64,000 nt of DNA from JBBATK01 sp044228285 (GCA_044228285.1 JBGAVD010000008.1:1-64000), one strand, 5' to 3'. Counted from the first letter of the stretch, positions 32,148-41,042 are shown. The notes: generated by a model from the sequence alone, not told the origin. A program made the numbers and translations.

Positions 32148-33650
32148 CTATAGTTTTACAAAACGCTTGTAACGCAGAGCGTTGCCTTCAGCAATTGTCA
32201 ATGTATAACTTCCAGCAGCTAGTCCGGAAAGATCGAGTACTTCTGTTGAACTTGCATCGCTCTGATACTGCATACGTGTTCTTGATAGGTCGTCAAGAAT
32301 AGTATAGACTCTTGCTGCAGATGTAGCGAAATGAAGATGCAACACGTTCTGTGCAGGTACGGGATACACATGTAGATCTGTTGCTTCATCGATAACGGCA
32401 TTTACACCTTCATAAGCCTCGCCTGTCCACAAGGTGTGCGTTGTGTCCGATGGCGTGCCGTCACCAACAAGACTGTAATAGAAGCGAGCAGTATCAAAAC
32501 CTAACTTGCTAGGTCTGTACCATGCGGAGAAGTCCCACGAAGTTGCACCAGCCGCAAGCGCGAATGGCAAGTCGAACTGCTTGAGATCAAAGGAAAAACC
32601 TTTGCTACCCACATCGGTCTGTCCGCCACTTCCAATCTGTCCAGCAATGGCGCTGCCCAGATCATCAAAGAGGGCATCGTCATAAAACTCATAGGATGGT
32701 GTAGTTGTGACATCAAGGTTCACAAGATGAAAATTCTTCTTCACAGAAAGCGTTGTTCCGTTCAAATCCACTCTACCAAAATCAATGTTTGGTAACTGCA
32801 ATTTTGGTACAACACCTACGCCAGTTGCAATGAACACAACAGGAGGTCCAGTGCTCACACCAAGGGTGATAAACAGAGTATCATAGCCAATCTTTTTCGG
32901 GGTGAACTTAATGCCACGAATAATCTGTTCTGCAGGCGACATACTCTTACCAACTAAGTCGCTGATATCACTTACTTCGAATTCTGTAGTTGCTCCGGAG
33001 ATTTTGACAGAGTTAATGGTCGACATAACATTGCCAAGTGAATTGCTAATCATGATCTGTGCAGGCCCACCTTCAACATCGGAGTCATATTTTCCTCCAA
33101 CGCGACGGCGACCGAACTCCATACCGTTGACACCAATGCCAGGCGAGATGCCGATGCCGCGTAAACGGCAGACACTATCAATACCAGCTCCGTTGCTGGA
33201 GAACGTTATCGTTGCATTGAATGTGCCAACAGATGGCGGCGTGAATGTGACGTGAAATGTTTGCTGATTAAAACCACTATTAATAGTGTCGATAATCAAT
33301 GGAAACTTCTGACTTTTCAAGTCGGCTATGTCGAAGACCGTAGCCATTGAGCTTGGCTGTATACCTGAGTGTTTGGTGATGCGTAATGCAGCGTTGCCTC
33401 TATTCGTCACGTGAAATGGATCATCGATGAGGGCTGGTAAGCCCACTGGACGCGTGCCGAAGTTGATGTCCGTTACGACAATCCCGGCCTTTGCCGCAGC
33501 TACTCCTGCAATCTTTTCGCCATCCGCAAGTACATGGCGCGTTACAGTAGCACCCTCGTTAGTTCGCATTGTCGTTTGCGAAGGCTGTTGCGCGAAGAGC
33601 GCACAGCATAATAAAAAGAGACTCAACAACATCGTAGCTGTTTGTTTCAT
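32148..33650 (-). CDS. T9SS-exported protein with ASH/HYDIN-like repeats
   Basis: Secreted protein of 500 residues; signal peptide MKQTATMLLSLFLLCCALFA with a GGGAAG-like ribosome binding site. The body contains repeated immunoglobulin-like modules of the choice-of-anchor-D/ASH type, with the recurring pattern of a 'uniform with' strand and NRGNAALRITK: ITDINFGTRPVGLPALID, GMEFGRRRVGGKYDSD, NIDFGRVDLNGTTLSVKK, and FHVTFTPPSVGTFNATITF. A T9SS sorting domain closes it (VYPVPAQNVLHLHF ... LAAGSYTLTIAEG). Probably structural or adhesive at the cell surface. A good Bacteroidota-type promoter lies upstream (33669-33700). Confidence 0.87.
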   Translation of the reverse strand: MKQTATMLLSLFLLCCALFAQQPSQTTMRTNEGATVTRHVLADGEKIAGVAAAKAGIVVTDINFGTRPVGLPALIDDPFHVTNRGNAALRITKHSGIQPSSMATVFDIADLKSQKFPLIIDTINSGFNQQTFHVTFTPPSVGTFNATITFSSNGAGIDSVCRLRGIGISPGIGVNGMEFGRRRVGGKYDSDVEGGPAQIMISNSLGNVMSTINSVKISGATTEFEVSDISDLVGKSMSPAEQIIRGIKFTPKKIGYDTLFITLGVSTGPPVVFIATGVGVVPKLQLPNIDFGRVDLNGTTLSVKKNFHLVNLDVTTTPSYEFYDDALFDDLGSAIAGQIGSGGQTDVGSKGFSFDLKQFDLPFALAAGATSWDFSAWYRPSKLGFDTARFYYSLVGDGTPSDTTHTLWTGEAYEGVNAVIDEATDLHVYPVPAQNVLHLHFATSAARVYTILDDLSRTRMQYQSDASSTEVLDLSGLAAGSYTLTIAEGNALRYKRFVKL

Positions 33651-33668
33651 GACTTCCCCGATCTGTGT

Positions 33669-33700
33669 GAAAAAATATCTGTATTCATTTCGATTTCAAA
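33669..33700 (-). promoter_or_regulatory. Bacteroidota-type promoter
   Basis: Reading the minus strand: TTTG (33700-33697), a 19-nt spacer, then TATTTTTTC (33677-33669). It matches TTTG-N19-TAnnTTTG with a single mismatch, about 19 nt before the ATG at 33650. Confidence 0.6.
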
Positions 33701-33872
33701 CACGCGCCAAGCTCTCGCGAAGAATCTGAGCGCTGGACTCGCTCAAAATATCACAATTGTGTGAATACAACATAGACTCAGTATTGGGTCAGAATTGCGT
33801 CAGTGCAAGCCCAGCCTAGGTAGGCTAAGCTGTATGTACTGAGTTTCTTCTCATACAGCTATCGAACAAGGC

Positions 33873-35339
33873 TCAATGCTGGATCAATACTCGTTGGAAA
33901 GTACTTCCGCCAAGGCCTCGTTGTTCGAGTACGTAGGTCCCATTTGGAAGGGCAGAGACATCGATGATGAGTTCGCTTGACGGATTCTTTATCATGGTGC
34001 AGCGCGCGCGCTGCACCATGCAAGATTGCATGTCGTACATGATCACTTCGTCAGCCTCAGTTTGCAACTTCACTCGCAGTTCATCGGACGCGGGTAGAGG
34101 GTAACTGATTGATTCAAAGGTCGAGGCGTGCTCGCTATCGACGGAGCTGCTGAGTTCGGTGCGGAAGGACCACGTTTCGCTTGCTGGACTTTCCACACTA
34201 GCCCGCAATGCACTTACACGCCAATAGTATTGTTTGTCGTTCGCCAATCCCTCAACCATATAGCTTGTGTCAGCAATGTCCGTCTTGTTCAGAAAGGTTG
34301 CCGAGGCTAGAAAGAGGGGACTTGTAGCGATGCGCAGATGGTACGCCTGTGCTCCATCTACAGCACGCCATGAAAAACGTTGACTCAGGGCAAGTGAGCT
34401 TGCAGCGCTGTCCGGGCGATGCAATGTAGGGCGTCCAATCGCAGTTCGGAAGCTTGTTGGTTTGCTGTAGGCACTGTAATGACCGCCATTGTTGGCGCGC
34501 ACTCTCCAGAAGTAGCGATGGAACGGTTTGTCTAGACCAGCAATGGACGTGAAGTCGGGTCCAGTTTGTGTACTAATTGTCAAACCAACTGTTTTCTTCG
34601 CCAGAATTTGCTGAAAACTACTGTCTTCACTCAATTCAAGCTCATAGAGTACGGCTCCACTGCTACGTGTCCAGGTCAACACTGTTGAAGCCGGTACGCC
34701 TTCAGCTCCCTCTGCCGGAAGTGTATTCACGGGAGCAGGTGGTATGCTGTCGTTGCTGCCAACTTTCTCGACAAACATTTCGATCTTAGTCAGTGGGTTG
34801 TCGGCGCCATCGCGAGGTGAGAGGACAATACTATCGACAATATTCATTCCCTTTGTTGCGCGTCCGTACACTGTGTAGATATTGTTCAGGTGTGTGGCGT
34901 TGGCTACGCAGATGAAGAATTGAGAGTTTGCGGTATTGGTATCGGTTTCACGGGCAGCGCCAAGGATTCCACGAGTGTACTGTACAGGACTGAACTCCGC
35001 CTCAACATTCTGTTGTGAGTTATCGCCAGTGCCCCAGGTACTACGTGCGCCATGACGCGAGTTAGGGTCGCCGCCCTGAATCATGAACTTGGGGATAACG
35101 CGGTGAAAGGCTGTTGTGTCGTAAAAACGGATCGAAACCAAGCTATCAAAGTAGCGCACTGCTTTGGGTGCAATGAAGGGGAAGAGTTCAACTTCAAAGC
35201 TACCAAACGAAGTTCCGTTGCGTCGGACGTCGAATCGGTACACGGGCTTTGGACCTTCTACTCCACGCTGCGCGTGGAGCTCGGTACACAATCCGCTGAG
35301 TATTAGTATGAAGCTGAACCAAGAATACCGTAGATTCAT
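33873..35339 (-). CDS. T9SS-exported cyclophilin-type peptidyl-prolyl isomerase
   Basis: Protein of about 488 residues. The start at 35339 has GGA upstream and a signal peptide (MNLRYSWFSFILILSGLCTE). Residues about 30-195 are a cyclophilin domain: RFYDTTAFHRVIPKFMIQGG with the catalytic Arg, ARSTWGTGDN, TNTANSQFFICVA and NNIYTVYGRATKG. Two fibronectin-III-like modules follow (TLPAEGAEGVPASTVLTW, FHRYFWRVRANNGGHYS; LHRPDSAASSLALSQRF, YYWRVSA) and a T9SS sorting domain (SYPLPASDELRV ... LPNGTYVLEQ). Cyclophilins are usually cytoplasmic or periplasmic folding catalysts; a surface form with FN3 arms is unusual and may help fold exported cargo or act on the matrix. Confidence 0.9.
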   Translation of the reverse strand: MNLRYSWFSFILILSGLCTELHAQRGVEGPKPVYRFDVRRNGTSFGSFEVELFPFIAPKAVRYFDSLVSIRFYDTTAFHRVIPKFMIQGGDPNSRHGARSTWGTGDNSQQNVEAEFSPVQYTRGILGAARETDTNTANSQFFICVANATHLNNIYTVYGRATKGMNIVDSIVLSPRDGADNPLTKIEMFVEKVGSNDSIPPAPVNTLPAEGAEGVPASTVLTWTRSSGAVLYELELSEDSSFQQILAKKTVGLTISTQTGPDFTSIAGLDKPFHRYFWRVRANNGGHYSAYSKPTSFRTAIGRPTLHRPDSAASSLALSQRFSWRAVDGAQAYHLRIATSPLFLASATFLNKTDIADTSYMVEGLANDKQYYWRVSALRASVESPASETWSFRTELSSSVDSEHASTFESISYPLPASDELRVKLQTEADEVIMYDMQSCMVQRARCTMIKNPSSELIIDVSALPNGTYVLEQRGLGGSTFQRVLIQH

Positions 35340-35514
35340 GTCGCATTCCTTTAGAGTTGATGCAGAGTCTGCATGCAAAATAGAACCAGATAGCTCACCC
35401 ACGTCTCTTCATGGAGTGTTCCTCGGTTTTAAATTGCGAATGCACATCATCCTTCGGTGAATCGCATAGAACTGTTACTAAGCCGCTGAACTACACACTT
35501 TTGGGAAACAAGTC

Positions 35515-36414
35515 ATGTTACTTACACAAAGTTTGGTTGGATTACTTGTTGTCGTGCTCGTGCTTCTACTCTGCATCACTGCTATGGTTCTACGAAAACT
35601 CGTCTGGCGGGAACAGACTCAGCTTGCCACACAGGATCAGCACGCAGCAGCTCAAGGCATTGAATTGGCTGGCTTCTTTTTTGGCTGCTTGATCATCGCT
35701 GCATCTGCACTCAGCGCGGTATCGATTAACGACATGAACATAAGTGTCGCCGTAGAGCTCGGAGAACTCAGTCTGTTTGACTTCTTTGGCTCTGTGCTCG
35801 TCTATGGATTACTAGCTATGGTCACCTACGTACTCATTGGAGGTTTGAGTCTTCAGTATTTAGTGCGCCTCAATGCTCATCGCGGAATTGCTGCGAACAA
35901 TATTGCTATTGCCGTTGTTGCTGGATCCTCATCGGTTGCTCATGCGCTTGTTATCTCTGCGGCAATATCTGGAGAGACAGAGAGTCCAAGCATTCTGCCT
36001 CCACTGATCTTCTTCGCAATCGGCATCATCTGCCTTTGGGCATGCATACTACTGTTTCGACGTCTCACCAGTTATGATGATAACGCTGAGCTCGTTCATG
36101 GAAACGTTGCTGCGAGCCTGAGTTATGGCGGGTTGATGATAGCGCTTGCTATGATTATAGCCCATGCTGTAGAGGGAGACTTTAATGACTATCGAGAAGC
36201 CTTTGCTTTATTCGCTCAGAGTATGCTGCCTATTGTGTTTCTGTATCCAATACGACAAGTCATTGTGCAAACGGTGCTGTTACGTCAACCACTGAAATGG
36301 TATGGCGGCGCTCTTGACGATCGAATTGGCGAACATCATGACATTGGTGCGGGTACCATAGAGGCTGCCACCTACATTGCTGCTGCTTACCTTATATGCA
36401 GTGTGACCTCATAA
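35515..36414 (+). CDS. DUF350-family membrane protein (two DUF350 units)
   Basis: Integral membrane protein of 299 residues with about eight hydrophobic segments. It consists of two tandem DUF350-like units; a single unit (as in YjfL of E. coli) is about 130 residues. The first starts SLVGLLVVVLVLLLC, the second IAIAVVAGSSSVAHALVI. The conserved ASLSYGGLMIALAMIIA and the C-terminal DDRIGEHHDIGAGTIEAATY fit the family. DUF350 genes recur next to glutathionylspermidine-synthase-like ATP-grasp genes (yjfL-yjfC in E. coli), exactly as here, with 15 nt to the next gene. Role unknown; envelope stress or a membrane partner of the ligase is inferred. Confidence 0.9.
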   Translation: MLLTQSLVGLLVVVLVLLLCITAMVLRKLVWREQTQLATQDQHAAAQGIELAGFFFGCLIIAASALSAVSINDMNISVAVELGELSLFDFFGSVLVYGLLAMVTYVLIGGLSLQYLVRLNAHRGIAANNIAIAVVAGSSSVAHALVISAAISGETESPSILPPLIFFAIGIICLWACILLFRRLTSYDDNAELVHGNVAASLSYGGLMIALAMIIAHAVEGDFNDYREAFALFAQSMLPIVFLYPIRQVIVQTVLLRQPLKWYGGALDDRIGEHHDIGAGTIEAATYIAAAYLICSVTS

Positions 36415-36429
36415 GCTCGAGTTTTCACA

Positions 36430-38760
36430 ATGGATAGCAGCGCATTGAACATCCACGTTGGAAATGAAACTCAGGCGAGAGCATTGGGATTTTCAGACGT
36501 GTACAACACCTTTGTTCGCTCAGCACTTCCTTTCAGTGCATATTATGATGGAGCGGAGCGCTTTGATGCGCAAGCTCAGATCCTCTCTAAACGCTCGCTG
36601 AATGTGCTCTACGATTGTGCAGAGGAGTTTGTTGTCGTGATGGACGAACTCTGCACCATCCTCGCTCAGAACCCCGCTCTCCTCACAGACTACTTTCAAC
36701 TCAGCGATATAGAGCAGATATTCTGGAATCTCTCCGCACTTGATTGGAAAGGCATTGCACGGGCGGACGTGTTCTTCGATGTGAATCAAGAAGCACGCAT
36801 CCTGGAGCTTAACTCAGATACTCCCAGTGGCCTTGACGAGGCTGTTGTGCTGGATGCCTTCCTTCGCGAGGAATATCAGGACCCGCTGGTAACGAACACC
36901 GCGTTGAAGCAACGTTGGTTAGATGCCGTACTAGGAACACACACACCTGGCATCTCAGCCGATGCAGAGAGCTCAAGCAGTGACCGAGACTGCATTCTGC
37001 AACAAAGCTCTAGTTCCCTTCGTATTGCATTGGTGTATCCAACAGACTTGCCAGAAGATATGGGCTTACTCTTCCTCTACCGTGACTGGCTAGAGGATCT
37101 GGGCTGTACGGTTGTTCTTTGCGCTCCACACAATCTTCAGTTGAATGAGTTGAACGAGTGCGTTGTTTTTGGTGAGCGTATCGACATTCTCTACCGACAC
37201 TACAAGACCGATTGGTGGTTTGAGCGTCAACCTATATGGAAGAACTCCGCTGCCTACCCATCCAAAGGAATTCTAGCATCGGCTCTCTATGCCATAGCAC
37301 AAGCTCTGGCGCACGGCACAGTGCGAGTAGTAAACTCCTTTGCCACACTTGTTACGCAGAATAAAAAGTGCTTAGCGTTTATGCATGAGCGCAAGGCACT
37401 CTTTAGTGAGCGGTCTCAAGCATTCATCAATAGCTATGTCCCTCAAAGTTCTTGCATTGACACACAGCTCATTGATCGACTTCGCATTGAGAAAGATCAG
37501 TGGGTACTCAAGAGTGACTATGGTTGTGAAGGCAGTGATGTTGTGGTTGGAGCTGAGTGTAGCGCTGAAGTGTGGCAGCGTAGCCTCGATCTGCTCGTTC
37601 CACAGCGTTGGATTGCCCAGCGTTTTGTGCAGTGTGAGCGCGACGGTGACGACATGATGTGCAACTACGGAGTGTATCTCGCCAAGGGTCTTGCGTGTGG
37701 TACCTTTCTTCGACGTTCAGGAAAGGCAACCGACAACAGAGCACTGGTAAGTCCGCTGCTGATTCGCGATCTTCTTCGAGATCCACGACGTCGTCATCGT
37801 GAACAGGCACAGACGAACGAAGAAACAGTGCGCAGCTCTGCCAGCTTTTTGCCTTCAAAGCGCAGCCAGACTGAGAGCTTGTTCAACGTTTATGTGCCTT
37901 CGGAGCAGTGGCGATCATGGTACATACCTTTGGTTCTCTACGGTGATAGAAACACAGAGCAAGCTCTGAACAATAGCGAGAGTATCGATGAGGATCGTTA
38001 TCGGTTGAGTGTGATTCGCAACGCTGCGAAGAAGTTAGAAGACCGAATTCGGAAAGCGTGGTCGCACAATGAAGTCGCGGTCATCGTGGATTTGGATGCA
38101 ACAGACTCGTTGCACTTCGTCTGGGCAGTAGAGACGAATGTTGAACCAGTCATACAGCTTGCTGCATTACAAAATCCAGATGCCAGTATTGACATGGCAG
38201 GGAGTTACGCAGAACTTTTGGAGCACGCAGGAGGCTCGTGTGCTGCGCAGCAGCACCGCGTGAATGATACAACGCAAGCACGAAGTCCCTGGTTTGTGCT
38301 TGATGCACGAAGATTGAGTCAACCAAAGACCGTTAGCCCTGAGCTTTTCAACAACGCATGGTTGGCACAGTTGCCGTCGGCCGAGTACTTGAAAGCACAG
38401 GGAGTCCAACAGATCGTGTACGTGTGCCATGATCACATGCAAGATGAAAGTGATGACGTACATGCTGACTTTCGTGAGTGGCATCGACAAGGAATAGGTA
38501 TATATGTTGTGCGTCCCAGTGAATTGTATGAAGCAGGCTTGAAAGGCAACCTTGGTACCCTTGCAGTGGGTGAAGAGTATCCGCACGCAATAAAGAAGAA
38601 GTCAGTGGGGCTCGATCAAACAGAAGACGTGATTCGTGACTCTATGCGGAGTTGGTTCGATGAGCGTGCATGGAAAATGCATGTACGTGCGACGCAGTTT
38701 AGTTATATGTTTGAGGAGGCTGAGCAGAGTTTGGAGCAACCACTTTTACCACAGCAATAG
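36430..38760 (+). CDS. Glutathionylspermidine-synthase-like ATP-grasp ligase with extra C-terminal domain
   Basis: Protein of 776 residues; the E. coli homologues YjfC/YgiC are about 390. The pre-ATP-grasp and ATP-grasp region is visible from EQIFWNLSALDWKGIARADV and EARILELNSDTPSGLDEAV through LRIEKDQWVLKSDYGCEGSD (nucleotide-binding Lys and glycine loop), AQRFVQCERDGDDMM and VETNVEPVIQLAALQNPDA. The family forms amide bonds between peptide and amine; YjfC/YgiC-type members have no proven substrate. After about residue 620 there is an additional 150-residue domain (SPWFVLDARRLSQP, IVYVCHDHMQDES, IGIYVVRPSELYEAG) that I do not recognise. Cytoplasmic; second gene of a four-gene operon. Confidence 0.88.
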   Translation: MDSSALNIHVGNETQARALGFSDVYNTFVRSALPFSAYYDGAERFDAQAQILSKRSLNVLYDCAEEFVVVMDELCTILAQNPALLTDYFQLSDIEQIFWNLSALDWKGIARADVFFDVNQEARILELNSDTPSGLDEAVVLDAFLREEYQDPLVTNTALKQRWLDAVLGTHTPGISADAESSSSDRDCILQQSSSSLRIALVYPTDLPEDMGLLFLYRDWLEDLGCTVVLCAPHNLQLNELNECVVFGERIDILYRHYKTDWWFERQPIWKNSAAYPSKGILASALYAIAQALAHGTVRVVNSFATLVTQNKKCLAFMHERKALFSERSQAFINSYVPQSSCIDTQLIDRLRIEKDQWVLKSDYGCEGSDVVVGAECSAEVWQRSLDLLVPQRWIAQRFVQCERDGDDMMCNYGVYLAKGLACGTFLRRSGKATDNRALVSPLLIRDLLRDPRRRHREQAQTNEETVRSSASFLPSKRSQTESLFNVYVPSEQWRSWYIPLVLYGDRNTEQALNNSESIDEDRYRLSVIRNAAKKLEDRIRKAWSHNEVAVIVDLDATDSLHFVWAVETNVEPVIQLAALQNPDASIDMAGSYAELLEHAGGSCAAQQHRVNDTTQARSPWFVLDARRLSQPKTVSPELFNNAWLAQLPSAEYLKAQGVQQIVYVCHDHMQDESDDVHADFREWHRQGIGIYVVRPSELYEAGLKGNLGTLAVGEEYPHAIKKKSVGLDQTEDVIRDSMRSWFDERAWKMHVRATQFSYMFEEAEQSLEQPLLPQQ

Positions 38761-38770
38761 CGAGAGAGTC

Positions 38771-39304
38771 ATGCAGAGCTTTAGTAAGCAGAAACAAGTG
38801 CTTGTTCAGATACAGCCTGGATATCGGGATGCCTTGATGGGCGATCTGGATGGCTGGACCGGGCGTGTGATTCGACAGTTTAGTGTTGATTCAATAGTCT
38901 ATTACGACGTGGAAATTGGCGTGAAGTGTTTGGAGTATATTCCGATTGAACGAAAGAGACAGTTTATAGCCGACTCCATTTGTTTTACTCGTGTACGTGT
39001 GCCCGCACAGTGCACAACGGAGATAGAACTTGAAGATCCACCAATCGAACGAGCAAAGCAGTTTAACACGTTACAAGTGCAATGGTACAAAGCAGTAGGG
39101 AATGCGTACACAGATCTTACTCGCGATAGAAGCGACAGAGAGTATAGCATGCTTAGTGATCCAGCACGACGACAATTCATGATGGTTATGGGCGGTTTAG
39201 GTGTTGCGGCTATTGGGCTTATTGTTGGCTTGAGTCAATGCGCTGAAGAAACCGGCTCATCAAGTAGTTGGGGTCGTGTTGGGGGTGGAGGATATTATGG
39301 ATAA
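38771..39304 (+). CDS. Orphan membrane-anchored protein with Gly-rich tail
   Basis: Protein of about 177 residues from the ATG at 38771; the frame is open upstream inside the ATP-grasp gene, but the start 10 nt after that gene's stop is natural. It begins with a possible small beta-barrel (VLVQIQPGYRDALMGDLDGW, TGRVIRQF), followed by a helical section (IERAKQFNTLQVQWYKAVG). A single hydrophobic segment (MMVMGGLGVAAIGLIVGL) lies near residue 140-158, then a short Ser/Gly/Tyr-rich tail (SSSSWGRVGGGGYYG). The glycine-rich tail could be the peptide acceptor for the neighbouring ligase; this is speculation. No family recognised. Confidence 0.75.
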   Translation: MQSFSKQKQVLVQIQPGYRDALMGDLDGWTGRVIRQFSVDSIVYYDVEIGVKCLEYIPIERKRQFIADSICFTRVRVPAQCTTEIELEDPPIERAKQFNTLQVQWYKAVGNAYTDLTRDRSDREYSMLSDPARRQFMMVMGGLGVAAIGLIVGLSQCAEETGSSSSWGRVGGGGYYG

Positions 39305-39319
39305 TTCCCGGAGTGTGTA

Positions 39320-39949
39320 ATGTCGGCAGATACAACAGTTATCAACCCACAAACACAGTTAGCAAGAGATCACGCGTTCATCGCCATGCAGTTTGCGCTA
39401 AGCTCGTATCCTGAGGATCCAGTGCGCATGCGCTTGCGTAAGGCTGTCGAGCAAATACAGCAGTCATCCGTGGTTGATGACATAGTGGCGGAGCTACGGA
39501 GCTTTATGCAGACACTCCACGCTAATCGCAGTCTCATCGAGTATTGTGTGTGGGATTATTCACTCGTATCCAGTGTAGCGAATTCAGAGTTTGCGTCATG
39601 GGTGAGTGGTATACGCGAGGTGCGACAAGAACCTGAGCACGAGAAAGAAGAAGTTCTGTTTCAAGTTGATTGCAGCAGTTATTGTATAGCCACCTTTGCG
39701 CTTCGCTCAAAACACGAGAGTCTTGCTAACTGGCTTCGTTTCTTTCCTGAGCATCTTGAACCTACGCAGTTCTTTGATCGCAAGACAATGGGCACCATTC
39801 TCGAGCGCTTTGCAACGACCGACTCAACTATTATCGCCAATAGTACCGAAGTATTGTGTGAACTAATGCCTAAAGATGATCAGCGATTTTATAGCGCCAA
39901 GCAATTGCATGAAGATGAAGCATGGGATTATTTGCGACCAATGTTCTAG
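39320..39949 (+). CDS. Orphan protein, last gene of the DUF350/ATP-grasp operon
   Basis: Soluble protein of 209 residues, 15 nt after the preceding gene, with no signal peptide or membrane segment. It looks mainly helical (HAFIAMQFALSSYPEDPVR, VEQIQQSSVVDDIVAELRSF), followed by an alternating strand region (EEVLFQVDCSSYCIATFALR) and a helical C-terminus (TMGTILERFATTDSTIIANS). The overall order is not one I recognise. E. coli yjfC/yjfL loci also carry small uncharacterised partners, so this may fill an equivalent place. Confidence 0.75.
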   Translation: MSADTTVINPQTQLARDHAFIAMQFALSSYPEDPVRMRLRKAVEQIQQSSVVDDIVAELRSFMQTLHANRSLIEYCVWDYSLVSSVANSEFASWVSGIREVRQEPEHEKEEVLFQVDCSSYCIATFALRSKHESLANWLRFFPEHLEPTQFFDRKTMGTILERFATTDSTIIANSTEVLCELMPKDDQRFYSAKQLHEDEAWDYLRPMF

Positions 39950-40230
39950 AGACAGTTCCAAGAGCTAAGATCCAAGGCCGGAAACTGAGGTTTTCGTGTA
40001 TTTACCCTCAGTGAGCAAGAGAGTAACCCAAAGCAAGTGAGGAAGAGTTTCTGTGAACAAGTGCTCAGAATGAGCTGAATCGTTAGACTAAGGTCTGTGG
40101 TGTTTTTGAATCAGAAGGTGACGAAGGTCGGTGATGTTGTCAAATTGTGTTTGAGCGTGAATTATAGGAATAATTGTCGCTGAGTTCGTAGATTAATGAA
40201 ACAATATTGTTACACTTATTAGCTGTTTTT

Positions 40231-40608
40231 ATGCGTATTCTTCTTCTTGTGCTTTGTGTTTGTGCCACATTAGGTCTAAACTCTTGCAGTTCATCAACCG
40301 AAGTAAATATTCCGGACGCAGTATCTGCTTTGCCTGGAACTTGGGAGTTTACTTCAACAGGTGGTGCGACTTCGACATCCACCATAACGGTCTCGGGTAC
40401 AACTTTATCATACAAGTCCACGAGTTATGATGCTACATTCAGTGGTGCTACAGCAACGGCAAATAGAAGTTTTGATTTCGGCGGAATAACACAAGGAACC
40501 AAGCTCGTCTTTACGATGACATCAGCAACCACCTTGACTCTTGCGGAGTCGCAGTCTGTTAATGGTGTTACCGTTATGTCACTGAACTATAATGGTGTGA
40601 AAAAGTAA
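40231..40608 (+). CDS. Small lipocalin-like lipoprotein
   Basis: Protein of about 125 residues. The ATG at 40231 gives a lipoprotein signal MRILLLVLCVCATLGLNSC, with lipobox LNSC and Ser-rich +2 positions. The mature part begins LPGTWEFTSTGGATSTST and continues as short Thr/Ser-rich beta strands (YDATFSGATATANRSF, LVFTMTSATTLTLAES), like the lipocalin-like families with a conserved GxW near the start. Ligand unknown; envelope-located. Standing alone ahead of a non-coding stretch. Confidence 0.78.
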   Translation: MRILLLVLCVCATLGLNSCSSSTEVNIPDAVSALPGTWEFTSTGGATSTSTITVSGTTLSYKSTSYDATFSGATATANRSFDFGGITQGTKLVFTMTSATTLTLAESQSVNGVTVMSLNYNGVKK

Positions 40609-41042
40609 GAGTGCACGGTAGCGCTTTGATCGAGAGACACGGTAGCTGCACACCAAAAGTTGGGTCACAGTACAGTCGTCAATTATTGTCTCTCAGAATA
40701 GTGCATTAATGTGGGATGGCGTTGAGTAACAGGACTGGAGTTCTGCGGCTTGCCTGCCCCGATCGAAGCCTTGTTCGATCAACAGATATGAGTTGAAAAC
40801 AGGACCTTGTGAGTGGACGAGGTCCTGTTTTTGTGAATTCTGAAGAGTATTCTCGGCATAGCCCCAGAGTAACGAGCTAATCAGTGCCGGAAGTTTGACC
40901 CGGAAATGCCTGTTTTCCACCATTTTCGACCCTTCTTTCTGATTTTTCCCCCCTTTTGTGTCTCCTTTTTGTCTTTGATGTCGTAAATTTGCTGCTCGCT
41001 TAACAATCCAGACATCAACTTTCTATTTCAGAGGTATTCGCA
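40609..41042. other. Non-coding region before atpD, possible small RNA
   Basis: About 430 nt without a gene. It holds GAGAGACA (about 40632) with a distant TGTCTCTC (about 40689), a 7-bp hairpin GATCGAA/TTCGATC near 40760-40780, and the 12-bp terminator at 40796-40832. The last 50 nt before atpD contain TAAATTTG (40984-40991), a match to the Bacteroidota -7 element, without a well-spaced TTTG. The terminator lies far from the lipoprotein gene, so an independent small transcript is possible. Confidence 0.4.
40796..40832. terminator. Rho-independent terminator
   Basis: AAAACAGGACCT (40796-40807) pairs perfectly over 12 bp with AGGTCCTGTTTT (40820-40831), loop of 12 nt, followed by one more T. 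The A-rich left and T-rich right flanks allow use in both directions. Confidence 0.8.
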
